A DNA stretch of 64,000 bases from Ananas comosus (taxonomy: Eukaryota > Streptophyta > Magnoliopsida > Poales > Bromeliaceae). The stretch covers positions 12,306,065 through 12,370,064 of the forward strand of contig NC_033626.1 of assembly GCF_001540865.1 (NCBI RefSeq). Reading direction: 5' to 3'. The notes beneath the pieces were generated by a model, which did no database searches, was not told the origin of the DNA, and saw nothing but the letters and a program-made list of their open reading frames with translations. Shown piece by piece: positions 26,683-38,813 of the stretch (its first letter is position 1; the number at the start of each line of letters is the position of its first letter). Both the position numbers and the translations under genes were made by a program.

Positions 26683-29600
26683 ATGTTTAACTTTCTCTCA
26701 AACACTGCAACAACGCACGCCGCAGCTGATTCCTACACCGTGAAGCTCCTCCTCGCTCCCGTCTACGAGCTATTCCTATCGCCGACCGCAGCGCTCATCG
26801 CCGAGCAAATCATCATCTTATGGAGGCAGATCCGCGGGGCAGTGCTCGTCCCCTTGTTGAGGGTGGTGGTCATCGCGTGCACCGTCATGTCGATCGTTGT
26901 ACTCATGGAGAAAGTGTTCATCGGATTGGTCAGCCTCTACATGAAGGTCTTTCGCCGGAGGCCGGAGAATGTGTACAAGTGCGACGCCATCGTCGCCGCC
27001 GATGCGGAGAACGGGGCCGCGGCGTTTCCTATGGTTATGGTACAAATTCCTATGTACAATGAGAAGGAGGTAAGTAGATATATAGATGAATCTCACTCTC
27101 TGTAGATCTCTCAATTTCTCTATCTCAGCTTAACTTCTCTCTCTAGATCTGTGAGTGTTTGTTTTAGATTGGTGAGATGGATACACGGTAATTGCAGGTG
27201 TACCAGCTTTCTATAGGAGCTGCATGCAAGCTTTCGTGGCCGTTGGATCGGCTTATTGTGCAAGTGCTTGATGATTCGACTGATCCCATCATACAGGTTT
27301 TGATCCAAAATCCCATCATATATAACGTAGTCACTGTGTATTACGAAATTACGGCCCATGAGGCCCTACTAAAGCTTATTTTGGGTTTGAACACGTACTG
27401 GGCCTTGGGTCAAATTGTAGCCTATTAAGGAACTTGGACCGGACTCGACCCGTAACTATTGGGCTACCCACATAGCACGTTACGGTGCATTCCAAGATTT
27501 TCTGGACCTGGTTCACGAGAAATAATAATACAGTTTTGAAAATCAAATAAATTATTTATAGGTACGTAGTTTTAGGTACGTAGTTTTCTACTATATCTAA
27601 CAAAATAAAGTACGTATAATTATACTCACTATTTTTCAACAAAACTGTGCTTTCATAATTACTTTTAAGTAAGACTATTTTATTTGGATTGACAAGAATT
27701 TTAAAATAGCATGGCTAGAAAATGGAAGGGTCTCATGTTTCTTTTTTTTTTTGTTTCTAATTTTGAATCTGAGTGACTAAATTTTTAATAAAAAAAAATT
27801 ATCATAATTTTTTAAGTTCACTTTCATTCCACTGCAAACACTATCGCATATACGATCTCATATTTATTTCCCATAATTTTAAAATTTTATTTATTTTCAT
27901 AATTATTCATTTTTCACTTGGCAAGTCTCTGTTCTATTAATCTGTGAATAATTTTCATTTTATACCACCATTTGATGCTCAGGACTTAGTGAAGAACGAA
28001 TGCGATGAATGGTCGAAAAAGGGAATAAACATAAGGTACGAGACCCGCAAGGATAGAGCCGGATATAAGGCGGGAAATTTGAAGGAAGGGATGAAGCACA
28101 GCTATGTCGAATGCTGCGAATACGTCGCGATGTTCGACGCCGACTTTCAGCCGGAACCCGACTTTCTGATGAAAACCATACCTTTTCTTGTTCATAATCC
28201 CAAACTCGCTCTCGTTCAGTCCCGATGGAAGTTCGGTACGTTATTCGTAATCAAACTAATATAATTATTCTCATAATTGCGTTGTATCCGTGTCGCTCTA
28301 ATGTTCATGAGTCAGCATTTCTGTGTATTAGAACAGAACTATAGTAACTGCTGATATATTCACTAGTGTTGATAGTAGCACGAACGGTAGTTGATTTCGA
28401 GAAAACTAAGCTGCTTTTTAGTGAACGCCGACGATTGCTTGCTGACGAGAATGCAAGAGATGTCGATGGATTACCATTTCAAGGTAGAGCAAGAAGCAGG
28501 ATCGTCGATGTGCGCGTTCTTCGGTTATAATGGTAAGTAAGTTTAAGAATTTTAGTGATCCGAAAGTGTGGTCTTAATGAAGTTCGAAGATGATCTTGGC
28601 CTTTAAGCTGCTGTTTTAGTTCCAAGGCATCTGCTGCTTCTGATTGAACCTACAGCAAATCAATATACATTAGTAAAGCAATTGCCATATAAAACAGTTA
28701 GTAAGAGACGCCGAACCTACGCGAAGAGAACTTGACATATCATTTAAGCATGCTTGCATGCACTTTAGGGACTGCTGGAGTGTGGAGAACTCGAGCAATC
28801 ATGGAAGCCGGAGGTTGGGAGGATCGAACTACTGCAGAAGACATGGACTTGGCAGTAAGAGCAAGTCTCTTAGGCTGGGGCTTTGTATACGTCGGCGACA
28901 TAAAGGTAAAGTGCTTAGTCGGCCGCTTGATGAATTGGGCGAATTGTAGCGTTCTAAGGGCGATTTTGTGGCTATTAGGTAAAAAGTGAATTGCCGAGCA
29001 CTTTGAAGGCCTACCGTTCTCAGCAGCATCGTTGGTCTTGCGGGCCCGCACTCTTGTTCAAGAAAATGCTTTGGGATATTCTGGAGGCAAAGGTTAGTCC
29101 CTCTGCAGCTATATATCGCAAATAAAACCAAACTAGCAATTCAAGCTCAAGGTATGGTAATGTATGTAAACTTTTGTAATTGGCTTCATAAGTGATACTG
29201 ATACGCATTTTAATCGAAAATGTAAGTGACACTTACTGATCCCATCAACATGAACAAACTAACTTAATGCTCCGCATTTCAATTTTTGTGATGCAGAAAG
29301 TCTCGATGTGGAAAAAGTTCTATATGATCTACAGCTTTTTCGTAGCACGGAGGATTATATCGGCTTTTTTCACCTTTTTCTTCTTCAGCATACTGCTTCC
29401 TGTAAAGATTTTCTTTCCAGAAGTCATAATCCCCAAATGGGAGCTGCTGTATGTTCCGACTGTTATCACGCTGCTCAATTCAGTCGGAACTCCGAGGTTC
29501 AAAACTCTTTACTGCTTACGTTTTTATTATTAAAAGCCTTCTGCACGTGCGCGTAATATGTTTTACTTAGCATCTGAATTGGCAGGCAGACTATGTAGAG

Positions 29601-30177
29601 GATTCTGATTTGTCACTGACAAAATGACAAGGAAGACAATTTGAAAGAAGCAGAAATTTTCTTGATTTCCTCTTTAAATCTTCCTTCTTACATTGCTGCT
29701 TTTTTTTCTTCTTTTTTTCGTGTGGCAGATCACTGCATTTAATTATCCTGTGGGTCTTATTTGAGAATGTCATGTCGTTGCACCGGTGCAAAGCCATTTT
29801 TATTGGACTGCTGGAAGCAGGAAGAGCTAATGAATGGATTGTCACCGAGAAATTGGGTGACATGCTGAAGACGAAACCGGTCATCCGAGTTACTGAGAAC
29901 TTACGAATTAAGGAGCGGTAACTGCGCGAACCAATTCTTTGCAATTTCAACCTTTTAGCTATTTTTCTATTTCAGCTACAAATTATGCTCTTTTGGTTTT
30001 CTTTGTCCTTCTCCCAGGTTTCATCTCCTGGAGCTGGGACTCGGCGTATTTCTTCTGCTGTGTGCGTTCTTTGACTATGCATTTCGACGTGATTGCTTTT
30101 ACTTATTCATTCTTCCTCAATCCATCACATACTTTATTGTGGGATTTGGTTTCATCGGCATCATAATCCCTAGTTAG
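26683..30177 (+). CDS. CSLA: Glucomannan 4-beta-mannosyltransferase, cellulose synthase-like A
   Basis: Nine exons: 26683-27069, 27198-27296, 27983-28235, 28422-28532, 28769-28905, 28979-29092, 29297-29496, 29729-29917 and 30018-30177; 549 residues, a normal CSLA length. It is a Golgi GT2 enzyme that makes the beta-1,4-mannan or glucomannan backbone from GDP-mannose and GDP-glucose. The D,D,D,QxxRW signature is complete: DDSTD (154-158), FDAD (213-216), TAEDMD (305-310) and QQHRW (344-348). One membrane helix lies near residues 60-90 and a cluster follows QQHRW ([26 protein letters not shown] and the C-terminal [15 protein letters not shown]), as expected for a channel-forming synthase. All introns are GT-AG and phases agree throughout. 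Family assignment is secure; the subfamily number cannot be given from sequence alone. Confidence 0.94.
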
Positions 30178-30256
30178 ATGAACATTTTTACTCTCACTTT
30201 CATTCATCTGTTTGTGTCTTAACATCCGAAAATTATATTTTTCTGCCAAAAGCTGG

Positions 30257-30350
30257 GCGCAGAATTCGTAGACTACGTATAGAAGGTAAAGCAAACCAAA
30301 TCAGCGCAGAATTCGTAGACTACGTATAGAAGATAAAGCAAACCAAATCA
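30257..30350 (+). repeat. 47-bp tandem duplication in CSLA 3' region
   Basis: Units 30257-30303 and 30304-30350 differ by one base (AGAAGGTAAAG against AGAAGATAAAG). They lie about 80 bp past the CSLA stop codon, probably in the 3' UTR. Confidence 0.9.
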
Positions 30351-31263
30351 TAGAAAGATACATTGGGAGCGAGAAAATTTATTTTCAGGGTCCTTTTTTT
30401 GGGAGTAAAAAAATTGTAGAATAAGAGAAGGGGCTTAGGGGAGTTTGATTGCTCAAAAGGAGAGTAGGATGTAAAGCATCCTGTCTTTTATTTATCTTCA
30501 GAAGTGTAGATTGAATATATGTAAATCCTGTTGATATTTTGACATTGTAATTGTCATTTATTTACAATTGAAGCAGGCACATGCTTTTATTCTTTGAAAT
30601 AACAGACAAACAGACAAAAAAGAAAGAGAATCTCAATATTCTTTTGTAGATATTGTTCCTCTTTATCATTTTTTTTAATCTTACTTTATTACGGTCATAT
30701 GTATCATGTGTAAAAAATTAATAAAAATCATTAATTACACTGTAACTCCTGAAATTTAAGTAACTATGTATTGATTTTACCTTCATTTTACTGGGCAGAG
30801 ATATCCAAAGCATATCCTTTTTGTACTCTAGCTTTATCAGTAAATGGTTGGCTTTATATGCTTTCATAGGTTCTTCTTTTATTTAGCAGCAACAAAAATG
30901 TCTCTAGTGGGAAACACGCCACAAAGCATTATGTAGAGGGGAGGATAATATAATCAACCTACTTTAGAAATAAAAAAATGCCCACTCAGGAAAAAGGAAA
31001 AAATATATAATGAAGACAAAATTTTGAGAGCCTCATTACAAAGAACAAAAAAGTTGGCAAGTGGTTGAAAGATTAGAAAGAAACGAGCTGGTATATAAAA
31101 GAGAAAAAATAGATTAGTTGAGAGCATAACTTTGATCCAAAGGGCACAACATAGTCAACTTGATAAAGAAATAAAGTTACAAAGAAACCAAAAAAAGAAG
31201 AAGAAATAGGAGCTACTAGGTGACAAGATGATGTAATTAGATGCTCCTTGCTACATCAAATGT

Positions 31264-31302
<39 letters not shown>

Positions 31303-31906
31303 CATGCTGGTTTTTATGCTCTCTCAAAACATGATTGATGAACATGATAACTATTTTTTCCTGTTTTAAACTTTAAATGCAAGAATTAGAGTAGAAATAT
31401 ACTGGAAATAGCAAGTAAATAAGCACATGGCCCTCTTCAAGTTGATTAAGGAATCAAGCCAAAAGAGTTTATAAAGCATAGTAGAGTAAATCTAGCTCCT
31501 TAGCATATTATTAAAGATCTCAAAATTCCATGTGTCATCTCCCTGGTGTACAGCATACTAATTATACTATCTATCATATTATTATATACCACCTACAATC
31601 TTGGACTTAGTTATAGGATGTACACACACATAAACAACAACAAGAAGAAAATCACCAGCTGTAGCACAGATTAACAACTCCAATAACAATAATTTTTGTG
31701 ACCCTCCAGAAGAAGTCTCACCCCACAGCCGACAAGAAATTATTGCCTACACCCGGTGTAAAATAGTGCTCTGTCATCCATCTCATCTTACTACGTACGT
31801 AATTCAAGCAACCGAGACAACCTGAGCGATGAAGAGTCGACAGGGTGCGGTTTGCGGGATGACATGGTTGCGCCGTGTTTAGACAATAAATTCTCCCAGT
31901 TGATGA
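30351..31906. other. Intergenic between convergent CSLA and MYB-CC genes
   Basis: AT-rich with a T-run of about 40 bases at 31267-31302. Both ends should be 3' UTR of the convergent neighbours. I see no gene or structured repeat. Confidence 0.45.
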
Positions 31907-33156
31907 TTACCTGTTGAGATCAAGTTCTTCTGGCTCCTCAAAACTGCACTCTTTCTGATGGAAAATCCTCTTCCAGGTTGTGTGCTCATCCAAAGTGGCT
32001 TCTCCACAGATGCTGCTTCTGCTTCTCTTAGTTCCAACTGCTTCCCCGCTGTCGTAATTGATCCCCCGAGATTGAAGCTCTTCGCTCCCATTACATGAAG
32101 AAGAGCTAGAACCGATTCTGCGTGACTTCTCGGTGGCCTTATCCGGCTTCTCTGAAGAAGTCAGGGAGCTATCAATAGAGCAATCAGATTGTTGGGATAT
32201 ATTAAAAACTAAGCAAGGTTGCGGGGGAGGAGAGTTCAAGCACTCATTCCCCACCGCAGAGGCTAGTTCAGAGAGCTCGGCCTTTACAACGTCGGTGCCG
32301 ATAGAATTCGAACTATATGCAGAAAGTGTTTCTTGTGCTTTCCTTAGCACATTTTGCAGATACTTCCCTTGTGCTTCTATCCGGAGTTGCAGGTGTCTCT
32401 GCACCTATACGACAAAATCGTTCTTTAAATCGGAAATATTTATCGACCTTCTAGAGTGCTTATTGCTATGACATAAAATTCTCACCTCAATTTGTTCCTG
32501 TAACTTCCTTTGAACCTGCATCTGCATCTGTAACATGGTCCTGAAAGAAAGAACCTTATTTGATAAGCAGAACCAAAAATAGAGGCTGTACAGAACAGCA
32601 GGGCGGCGGAATCTCATCGTACTCATCGAGCTGATTCTGTGCTTTATTTTCATCGGCATCAGGGGTACTTCTCTCAAGAATCTTGCACTGGATCTCACCT
32701 TCACTATAGTCGTGAAGAATATTTGTATCCCGACTCTTTGCGAGCCTATATTTCTGCTAACAATAGTCAGTATGATCATGCTTCAGAAATCGGAACTAAT
32801 CCTCTAGACGTGAAATTTCGTTTGCAGTTCGATTTCATTGGAGTGGAACATACCTGAAGATGGCTCTTCAGATGGTACAAAGTGAGCCCAGGAACTCCCA
32901 TCACCTGCATCACCGATTTAGGCGTAGCTTCTGAAATCGAGGAAGAAAATATATAATTCGCGCAGGAAAAGCCAATAGGCAATTTATATTACAGACTACT
33001 GTGATATACCAAAAACGGAAATTCCGACTTACTGTCTGCTCCGCCAAGCCGAGCGACCGCATCGACGAATCGGTCGTGAAGCTGTTGAGTCCATTTAAGG
33101 CGCGGCTTGGCGTCGGCTGATAGAACCAACCCCTGATTGCTGTTATGGTTGGACAT
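31907..33156 (-). CDS. MYB-CC (GARP) transcription factor, PHR1-like
   Basis: Five exons on the minus strand: 33156-33033, 32930-32854, 32753-32623, 32540-32486 and 32404-31907; 294 residues. The GARP-type MYB domain begins at about residue 15 (KPRLKWTQQLHDRFVDAVA) and ends with VPGLTLYHLKSHLQKYRLAK. It is followed by the MYB-CC coiled coil (MQMQVQRKLQEQIEVQRHL, LRIEAQGKYLQNVLRKAQ). The family binds P1BS-like sites (GNATATNC) as dimers and includes PHR1 and its relatives in phosphate signalling and APL in phloem development. The short N-terminus before the MYB domain places it with the PHL8/PHL11-like group; that placement is from memory. The start is the first ATG before the domain. The stop overlaps a possible donor (AACAG|GTAATC), so an extra short C-terminal exon cannot be excluded. 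Confidence 0.9.
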
Positions 33157-34471
33157 TTCCTCCTTAAAGGGAGCTGGCTATCATCTCCCCTCCAACATAT
33201 ATAAGAATTGTGGGAAGTGCTCCCTTTATGTTGCTGTCCTTGGAATACACTCAATCCATACATGAATCATGAGTGGGTCTACTGGGAGAATATATGCATG
33301 AGCTGTGGTTCACCTTTCTCCAATCCATGATATCATGCTTCCTTGATTTGTTCCTCTTTTAGTCACTTCTTTGACCTGCAAATGAGAGAATCTTTGATGC
33401 AATAAGTAGGAGGGAGGGAAAAAAAACAAAAGAAAAGCAAAAACAGTTCATACATGGGTTCTCAAAAGGATAGAAAAAAGAAGAGAGGAAAAAAAAGAAA
33501 AGAAAAAGAAAAGTTGTGTGCATTGTTTTATTGCTCTTTCCCCACATCTTTACTGGATTCTCACCCTCTTTTAGGAGGCCCACACTACTGAATAACACAT
33601 GTTGCTTAGAATGGTAAACATGAATCACCATCCTCTATAATGCACATATTCCTTTTTTATTGAGATGTGATTAGGAAAGGGAATCTGGAGATAACTTCAC
33701 AGAGAAGAAGCTACCAATGTTTTCTTGACAGATGTGGACAATTGCCCTTGGCTTTTCTGGTGATAAGGGAATCAAGGAATCTGATCCAGATATCAAAACA
33801 GAGGAGTTTTTCAAACTTATTTGCTCATTAGTCTATGGATGAAAGCCAAGTTCACATCAAAAGAGACCACTCCAAATGGAAAGAAACTTACAGGAATGAA
33901 ACAAACAAAAACAGGGTGACTTCCCTAATTTGAATGCCTTTCCAAGTCATGGTTGTTTAGGAGCTGTTCAACTGCAGCTGACATGCTGCTGCCACAGTTG
34001 ATGACTTCATGCCCTTGCACAACAATTCTTTAAAAGCAATTTGTGTTTGGTTTACAAGATTTAAAAATCCCTTCCTCAAATTGATATTTTTATTCTTTTT
34101 GAAATCAGAAAGAATTTACAGCTCAAGATGCCTCTCTTTGGTATGCATATTCTTCTCTTGCAAGATGACAACTATGCGACAACCTGTTTTCTATTTTACT
34201 TATTATTATTAGCAGTAAGGGTCAAAATTTTTTATGGGATTTGCAAAATTATAATATTTGCTTGTTGCCCACCATATCTATAATAAGAATAGTAACAAAT
34301 CTCTAAAGGCAAGCAAAGTAAATTTTATTTTGAGATGTGGCTCTGCTTTTGTGCTTGCTTGAATCCGAATTTAATGATTGATCTTTGAACTGCAACCTGC
34401 ACCGTTGCCAATTATTCTCTTGGTCATTAGCAACATATAATAACCCATGGGAAGTAGGATTATTTGGTCCC
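33157..34471. other. Upstream region of the MYB-CC gene
   Basis: Leader and promoter of the minus-strand MYB-CC gene are expected in the left part. The remainder is AT-rich with purine/pyrimidine runs. No other feature is supported. Confidence 0.4.
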
Positions 34472-34476
34472 ATAAT

Positions 34477-35168
34477 TGTTGGTTTAAATGGGCCAGCATT
34501 CTGCCCTGGTCCCAAGTTCAAATCCCTAGAACAAGTGGCAAAGTGGCAAGGGCTTGGTAGTTGGTATCCAAGGTTCCAAGTTCGAATCCTAGTTGATTCA
34601 TATTTCTAGCTAAGTTTATTTCTAAATGAAAGAAACGAAACGGGTAGCGTGCTGCCTATTTCTCAAAAAAAAAAAGAAAAAAGAAAAAAAAGAAGGGTCA
34701 GCATCCTGCCCTTTGGCATGAGGTCATGTTGGGCCGAATCATGTTCGAAATGACGTGAGGCTGAGTGGGTCGAATCATGTTTGAAGTGGCGTGAGGCTGG
34801 TTGGGCTGAGTTACAATCGAGACCCGTGAACGCTGTAGCTGTGCGCATTAAGTGAATTAGTTGCATATTTCAAATAGCTCGAGCTTTTAGGATTAATGGT
34901 TAGCGCCAACGATGTGACAAGTGGTATTAGAGCCAAAGGTCACGGGTTCGATTGCCGAGGAAAGATTGTTGGCTTAAATGGGCAAGCATCCTGCCTTGTG
35001 GTGTGAGGTCATATTAGGCCGAGTCATGTTCGAAGTAGCGTGAGGCTGGTTGGGCCAAGTCACAATCGAGACCCGTAGGCGCTGTATCTATACGCTTTAA
35101 GTGAATTGATTGCGTATTTCTAATAACTCGAGTTTTTGGGATTAATGATTAGCGCCAACGATCCGACA
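34477..35168 (+). mobile_element. Complete miniature LTR retrotransposon (SMART/TRIM-like)
   Basis: 5' LTR 34477-34919 (238 bp once its SINE insertion is removed), interior 34920-34966 (47 bp) and 3' LTR 34967-35168 (202 bp). Both LTRs run TGTTGG...GACA. The interior begins one base after the LTR plus G with a primer-binding site TGGTATTAGAGCCA (34922-34935), complementary to the initiator Met-tRNA 3' end apart from one change, and ends with a purine tract GAGGAAAGA before the 3' LTR. A perfect 5-bp target duplication ATAAT lies at 34472-34476 and 35169-35173. It has no coding capacity, so it must have been moved by another element's proteins. Confidence 0.92.
34508..34694 (+). mobile_element. 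SINE (copy E) nested in the 5' LTR
   Basis: SINE with B box AAGTTCGAATCCTAG and tail AAACGGGTAGCGTGCTGCC plus an A-rich tail. The LTR sequence GGGCCAGCATTCTGCCCT (34490-34507) recurs as GGGTCAGCATCCTGCCCT at 34695-34712: an 18-bp target duplication with two differences. Its head contains an extra GGCAAAG-type repeat. Confidence 0.88.
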
Positions 35169-35173
35169 ATAAT

Positions 35174-36455
35174 ATTCTGTGGCATGCTTCTGCATAGAGC
35201 ACCCATCCATTCCACAGGAACGCAACTACTCATAAAATGAAAACAAAGTGCAAATTTAGACTTGTATTTTTGACAAAAAGTATTAGAGTTATGATTATTT
35301 ACTGTTGATAGCATAGCACAAGTTTATTTACCTATAATACTGTCACTATCCAACAGCCTTATAAGATGGGCTCTCACATTATTTTCAAAGTTTCTCAATT
35401 TCTTTCTCTATTTTCATGTTGACACGTTAACAAAGATATATGCACACTTTCTGAGTCATATTCCCGCATCTCGTAGCGGCGGTCATATCAATCTCCGATT
35501 AAGAGCATCATCTGAAAAAGATAAAAAGAGAGGAGCTAAGTGTATATGCTTATGCTTCTCTTTAAATTCGCAATGTCGCAGAGTACCTCAAACAAAAATA
35601 AAAGGCCCTTTCACAAATCTACATATCAATTCAAAGAATGGCAGCAGTGAAAGTAACTGATGTGCGTCTTCTTTTAACCAGTGCATGCTTTCTTGCTTTA
35701 ATATATTCTGAAACAAGTAAAGGAGATTCTGAGATGATGGTAAATTTTTTTTTTTTTTTTGCCCTATCATATCAATTTAGGAAAGGAGCATGCATTGCAC
35801 TCTCTATGTGAACTGTTTGACAAAGGAATTAGATCATCTGCATTTAGATTTTCCTATCTCAAAAATTGAAACACTAAACATTAACCAAGCAACAAAACAT
35901 TGACATAATTATGAGGCAGGGAAAACTAAACATGAACATTCCTAATGCAATACAGGTTATTCTAATTCTTTGATCACACTCTAAACAATTCTTGTTTATT
36001 CCCCCTTTACTTCCCCAAATTGTAGCAGCATCCCCAAATATGCAAAAAAATACTCAACAAAAATTGCCTAGTGGGTCTGAATCCGGCCCAATGAGCTTGC
36101 TGGCCCTCCTTTCCATCCAGTTTCAGATGGGCCTAAATTAGGCCCTGTTATTTTTTTTTTGCAGTACATGATGATAATGATTAGAAAAACTTTAAAATTT
36201 AAATTTTAGATATTTCAAAATACTTCAGAGGAACTTAAACAGTATCGATCATCCATTCAAATGCCCTATCATCGAAAACAAAAGTGATTCTTCGTACTTC
36301 TAGAAATTATCCAGATGAGCGTTACTTGTGTTCTCTGTATACGACCCTAGTGTATTATTTTCCAGAAAACATTGCGTGGTTATAGTCATAAATTGTTTCA
36401 TGAAAATGACTTAGCTTGCATATGAAATCGAAAGGCATGCAACTAAGATGTCAGA
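35174..36455. other. Intergenic, nothing recognised
   Basis: AT-rich sequence without supported genes, RNAs or repeat structure. Confidence 0.4.
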
Positions 36456-36472
36456 ATCTACATCCACAAAAC

Positions 36473-36869
36473 TTTTTTTTTTTTTTGAGAAATAGGTAGC
36501 AAGCTACCTGCTTCATTCATTAAGTAACATGAATTTAGCGTACATAATGGAAGCATCTAGGGCCTCCAGACCGAGCCGGCGACAAAAGAAAAACAAAAGC
36601 AAAACAAAACAGGAACACTAAGTAGACATAGAGAGACAGACAAAACGTGACACAGCAAACATAGAGAGCATAGAGATTGCAGGAGGGTTCAAAGTGCTTC
36701 GTTCCAGGCTCTGATCAAAGAAGCGACACGTTCGGTAGCCCAGGAAGCGTTATGAGCCGCGTCGCTAAAGCACATGCTGTTTCGTTCCCTCCAGATGACC
36801 CACCAAATTGCCACCAAGTGGGTTAAACTTTTCGATCTTATTTCGGTCACGGGATTTTCGGAGATCTGT
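36473..36869 (-). mobile_element. 5'-truncated LINE fragment
   Basis: Reverse-oriented LINE 3' end of 397 bp. It begins with the T-run and GAGAAATAGGTAGCAAGCTA, the complement of the family 3' terminus, and extends into the zf-RVT region (on the minus strand ...NLVAIWWVIWRERN-like). A perfect 17-bp target duplication ATCTACATCCACAAAAC lies at 36456-36472 and 36870-36886. Confidence 0.88.
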
Positions 36870-37190
36870 ATCTACATCCACAAAACATTAACAACAGTTC
36901 AATACAACTTAGATTAATTACAGTGTATATTCCTTTCTAGGTACAACATTATATATGTTTCGTATAGAGGGTGGTGCATGTCTTTTAGATCAAAGCATGC
37001 ACTAGACTCTAATACACATCCAATATCCTCACAAGACATATTCACATAGGTTGTCCACCTCTAGGCGATACATTCCTTCGCTTTTAACGTCGATATTTAG
37101 GAAGAGACACACAAACAAAGAAAAAAGAAAATAATAGTAGTTGTAGTAATAATAAAAATAATAATTTTGCAGCATCGATCTATATATGGG

Positions 37191-37971
37191 TCAACTCTTT
37201 CCCGGTGGCTTTGGAGTGTGACGGTCGTTGGCCCCCGATCCCTGGTAGTCGTTGCTCTCCAAATCCATCCTTGCATTGATCACATCATCCACCGCGGCTT
37301 CTTCCATTCTCTCCTCCTGGGTTTCCGTCGAAAACTCATTACTAGAGAACTTAATTTACACAATAGAGAGAGCGAAAGAGGGGAGATATGGTGTTACAAA
37401 CTGAAACCAGAACACGTGATACTACAGGACTAAAGCCAGATTAAGTAGTGAGATATCTAAGACTTCAAATCAGCAAACTTGTATGATTTCGCTGAAGAAT
37501 GTTTGATTATCAACACATTGCATAACATAAATCCTAGTTCGAATTTCAAAGCAGAAAAGATCGTTATGCAAATAACTAACAAAAGTAACATGATTTCTCT
37601 AATCTTTGCATTAGGAATAGAAACTGGAAAAGACTGAACTTTGTGAAATGGATCATATGATTAAAGATGGAAATAGCATAAATCCTTGAGTATATAAGCT
37701 GCTATTAAAATCGTCACACTACGAACCAACATGCTATATAGTTACCTGTTTAAAATCCTCAATTAATCTTTCCCCTCCCTCATGCAAAGTCCTTTGGATC
37801 CCTAAGGCACACAAATAAGCTACACTACTTAGAAACTGGAACAAAAGAAAGATTTCTATTTAAGGAAAAGGGATTGAGAGATGATTAATTACTCGTTGGA
37901 GGAATAGAAGTGGATGAGATTATTAGGGAACAGAAGACCAGTAGAATTAGAAAGAGTGTGACCTTCTCCAT
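37191..37971 (-). CDS. PSY-like tyrosine-sulfated peptide precursor
   Basis: Three short exons on the minus strand: 37971-37893, 37801-37746 and 37349-37191. They join in frame to 97 residues. Exon 1 encodes a clear signal peptide (MEKVTLFLILLVFCSLIISS). The middle is charged and variable. The C-terminus is DYQGSGANDRHTPKPPGKS (79-97), which fits the PSY pattern DY...AN..H.P with a proline-rich end; the Asp before Tyr is the usual tyrosine sulfation context. PSY peptides are secreted, sulfated and act on leucine-rich-repeat receptors in growth control. Precursor length, exon sizes and C-terminal placement of the motif fit the family. The weakest point is the exon 3 acceptor (AAATTAAG), which has a poor pyrimidine tract. 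No exon is long enough to stand out as an open frame. Confidence 0.8.
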
Positions 37972-38276
37972 GTCCCTCAGTTTCTCAATGTAGGTTGTTA
38001 TCATATGTTCTACTACTTAAAGCCAAAGCCACCCCCCATTTAAGCATTTCCTTGTACCATTGGTGCCCACTAGTTTGGGCACATGAACTCAAGGACCACC
38101 ACATGCACCATCAAAGTCAAAAAGGCTAGGAAACACATTGTTTTAATTAAGTTGCAAAGTGGACATGTACCTAACTCTCACACTCCAGAGTTTTGCATCC
38201 TGCTGCCACATTATCTTAATGCTATGGCAGTTATGCCAGAATCTCCTATGACAACAACAAAAATATATGTGAAGCA

Positions 38277-38430
38277 ACCGTTCCTAGCTAGTGCAAGTGG
38301 CAAAGAACTTGATAGTTGGTATCTGAGGTCCTAAGTTCGATCATAATTATTTCACATTTTCAGTTAAATTTATTTCTAAAAAAAATAAACGAAAATGGAT
38401 AGCATACTACCATTCTCTAAAAAGAAAAAA
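38277..38430 (+). mobile_element. SINE (copy F)
   Basis: Diverged copy with head GTTCCTAGCTAGTGCAAGTG, partial B box TAAGTTCGATCATA, body and tail ATGGATAGCATACTACCATT followed by A-rich sequence. Target duplication is only approximate. Confidence 0.7.
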
Positions 38431-38813
38431 CAGAAAAAATATAGTTAAAAGGTTTAGCAGCTAGAATCAATGACAATTGTGGTGAAAAGGATAGATAAAA
38501 TGTTTTGAGTTAGTTGGGTGATTTGACATCATGGGGAAGGCACAAAGTTGCAACTTGAAATTGGGTGAGTAGATTAGATTATTCTTGATGGAAGTGGGGG
38601 GAAATGAAGTCAATGTGGAGGGGGAAAGGAGAGACCTGCCACTGGATGTGGGGGTGCAACATTTGACAGATGATGATTTCAAGAAAGATTCAGGTCCTCA
38701 AGACCCCTCAATTTCCTGAGCAACTGGCTAAGGAAAAGATTGAGAGGATGGATACTTGGATATAAAAGGAAAACATTTGGTTTGGGTTAGGAGTTTAATT
38801 TGTACCCTCCACT

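Noticed and set aside
34663..34866. Open frame with repeated HFEHDSA-like residues
   Set aside because: It is the 36-bp LTR unit translated twice, not a gene; the same pattern occurs in the solo LTR at 5.8 kb.
37167..37433. 88-codon plus-strand frame
   Set aside because: Antisense to exon 3 of the PSY-like gene; no motif of its own.
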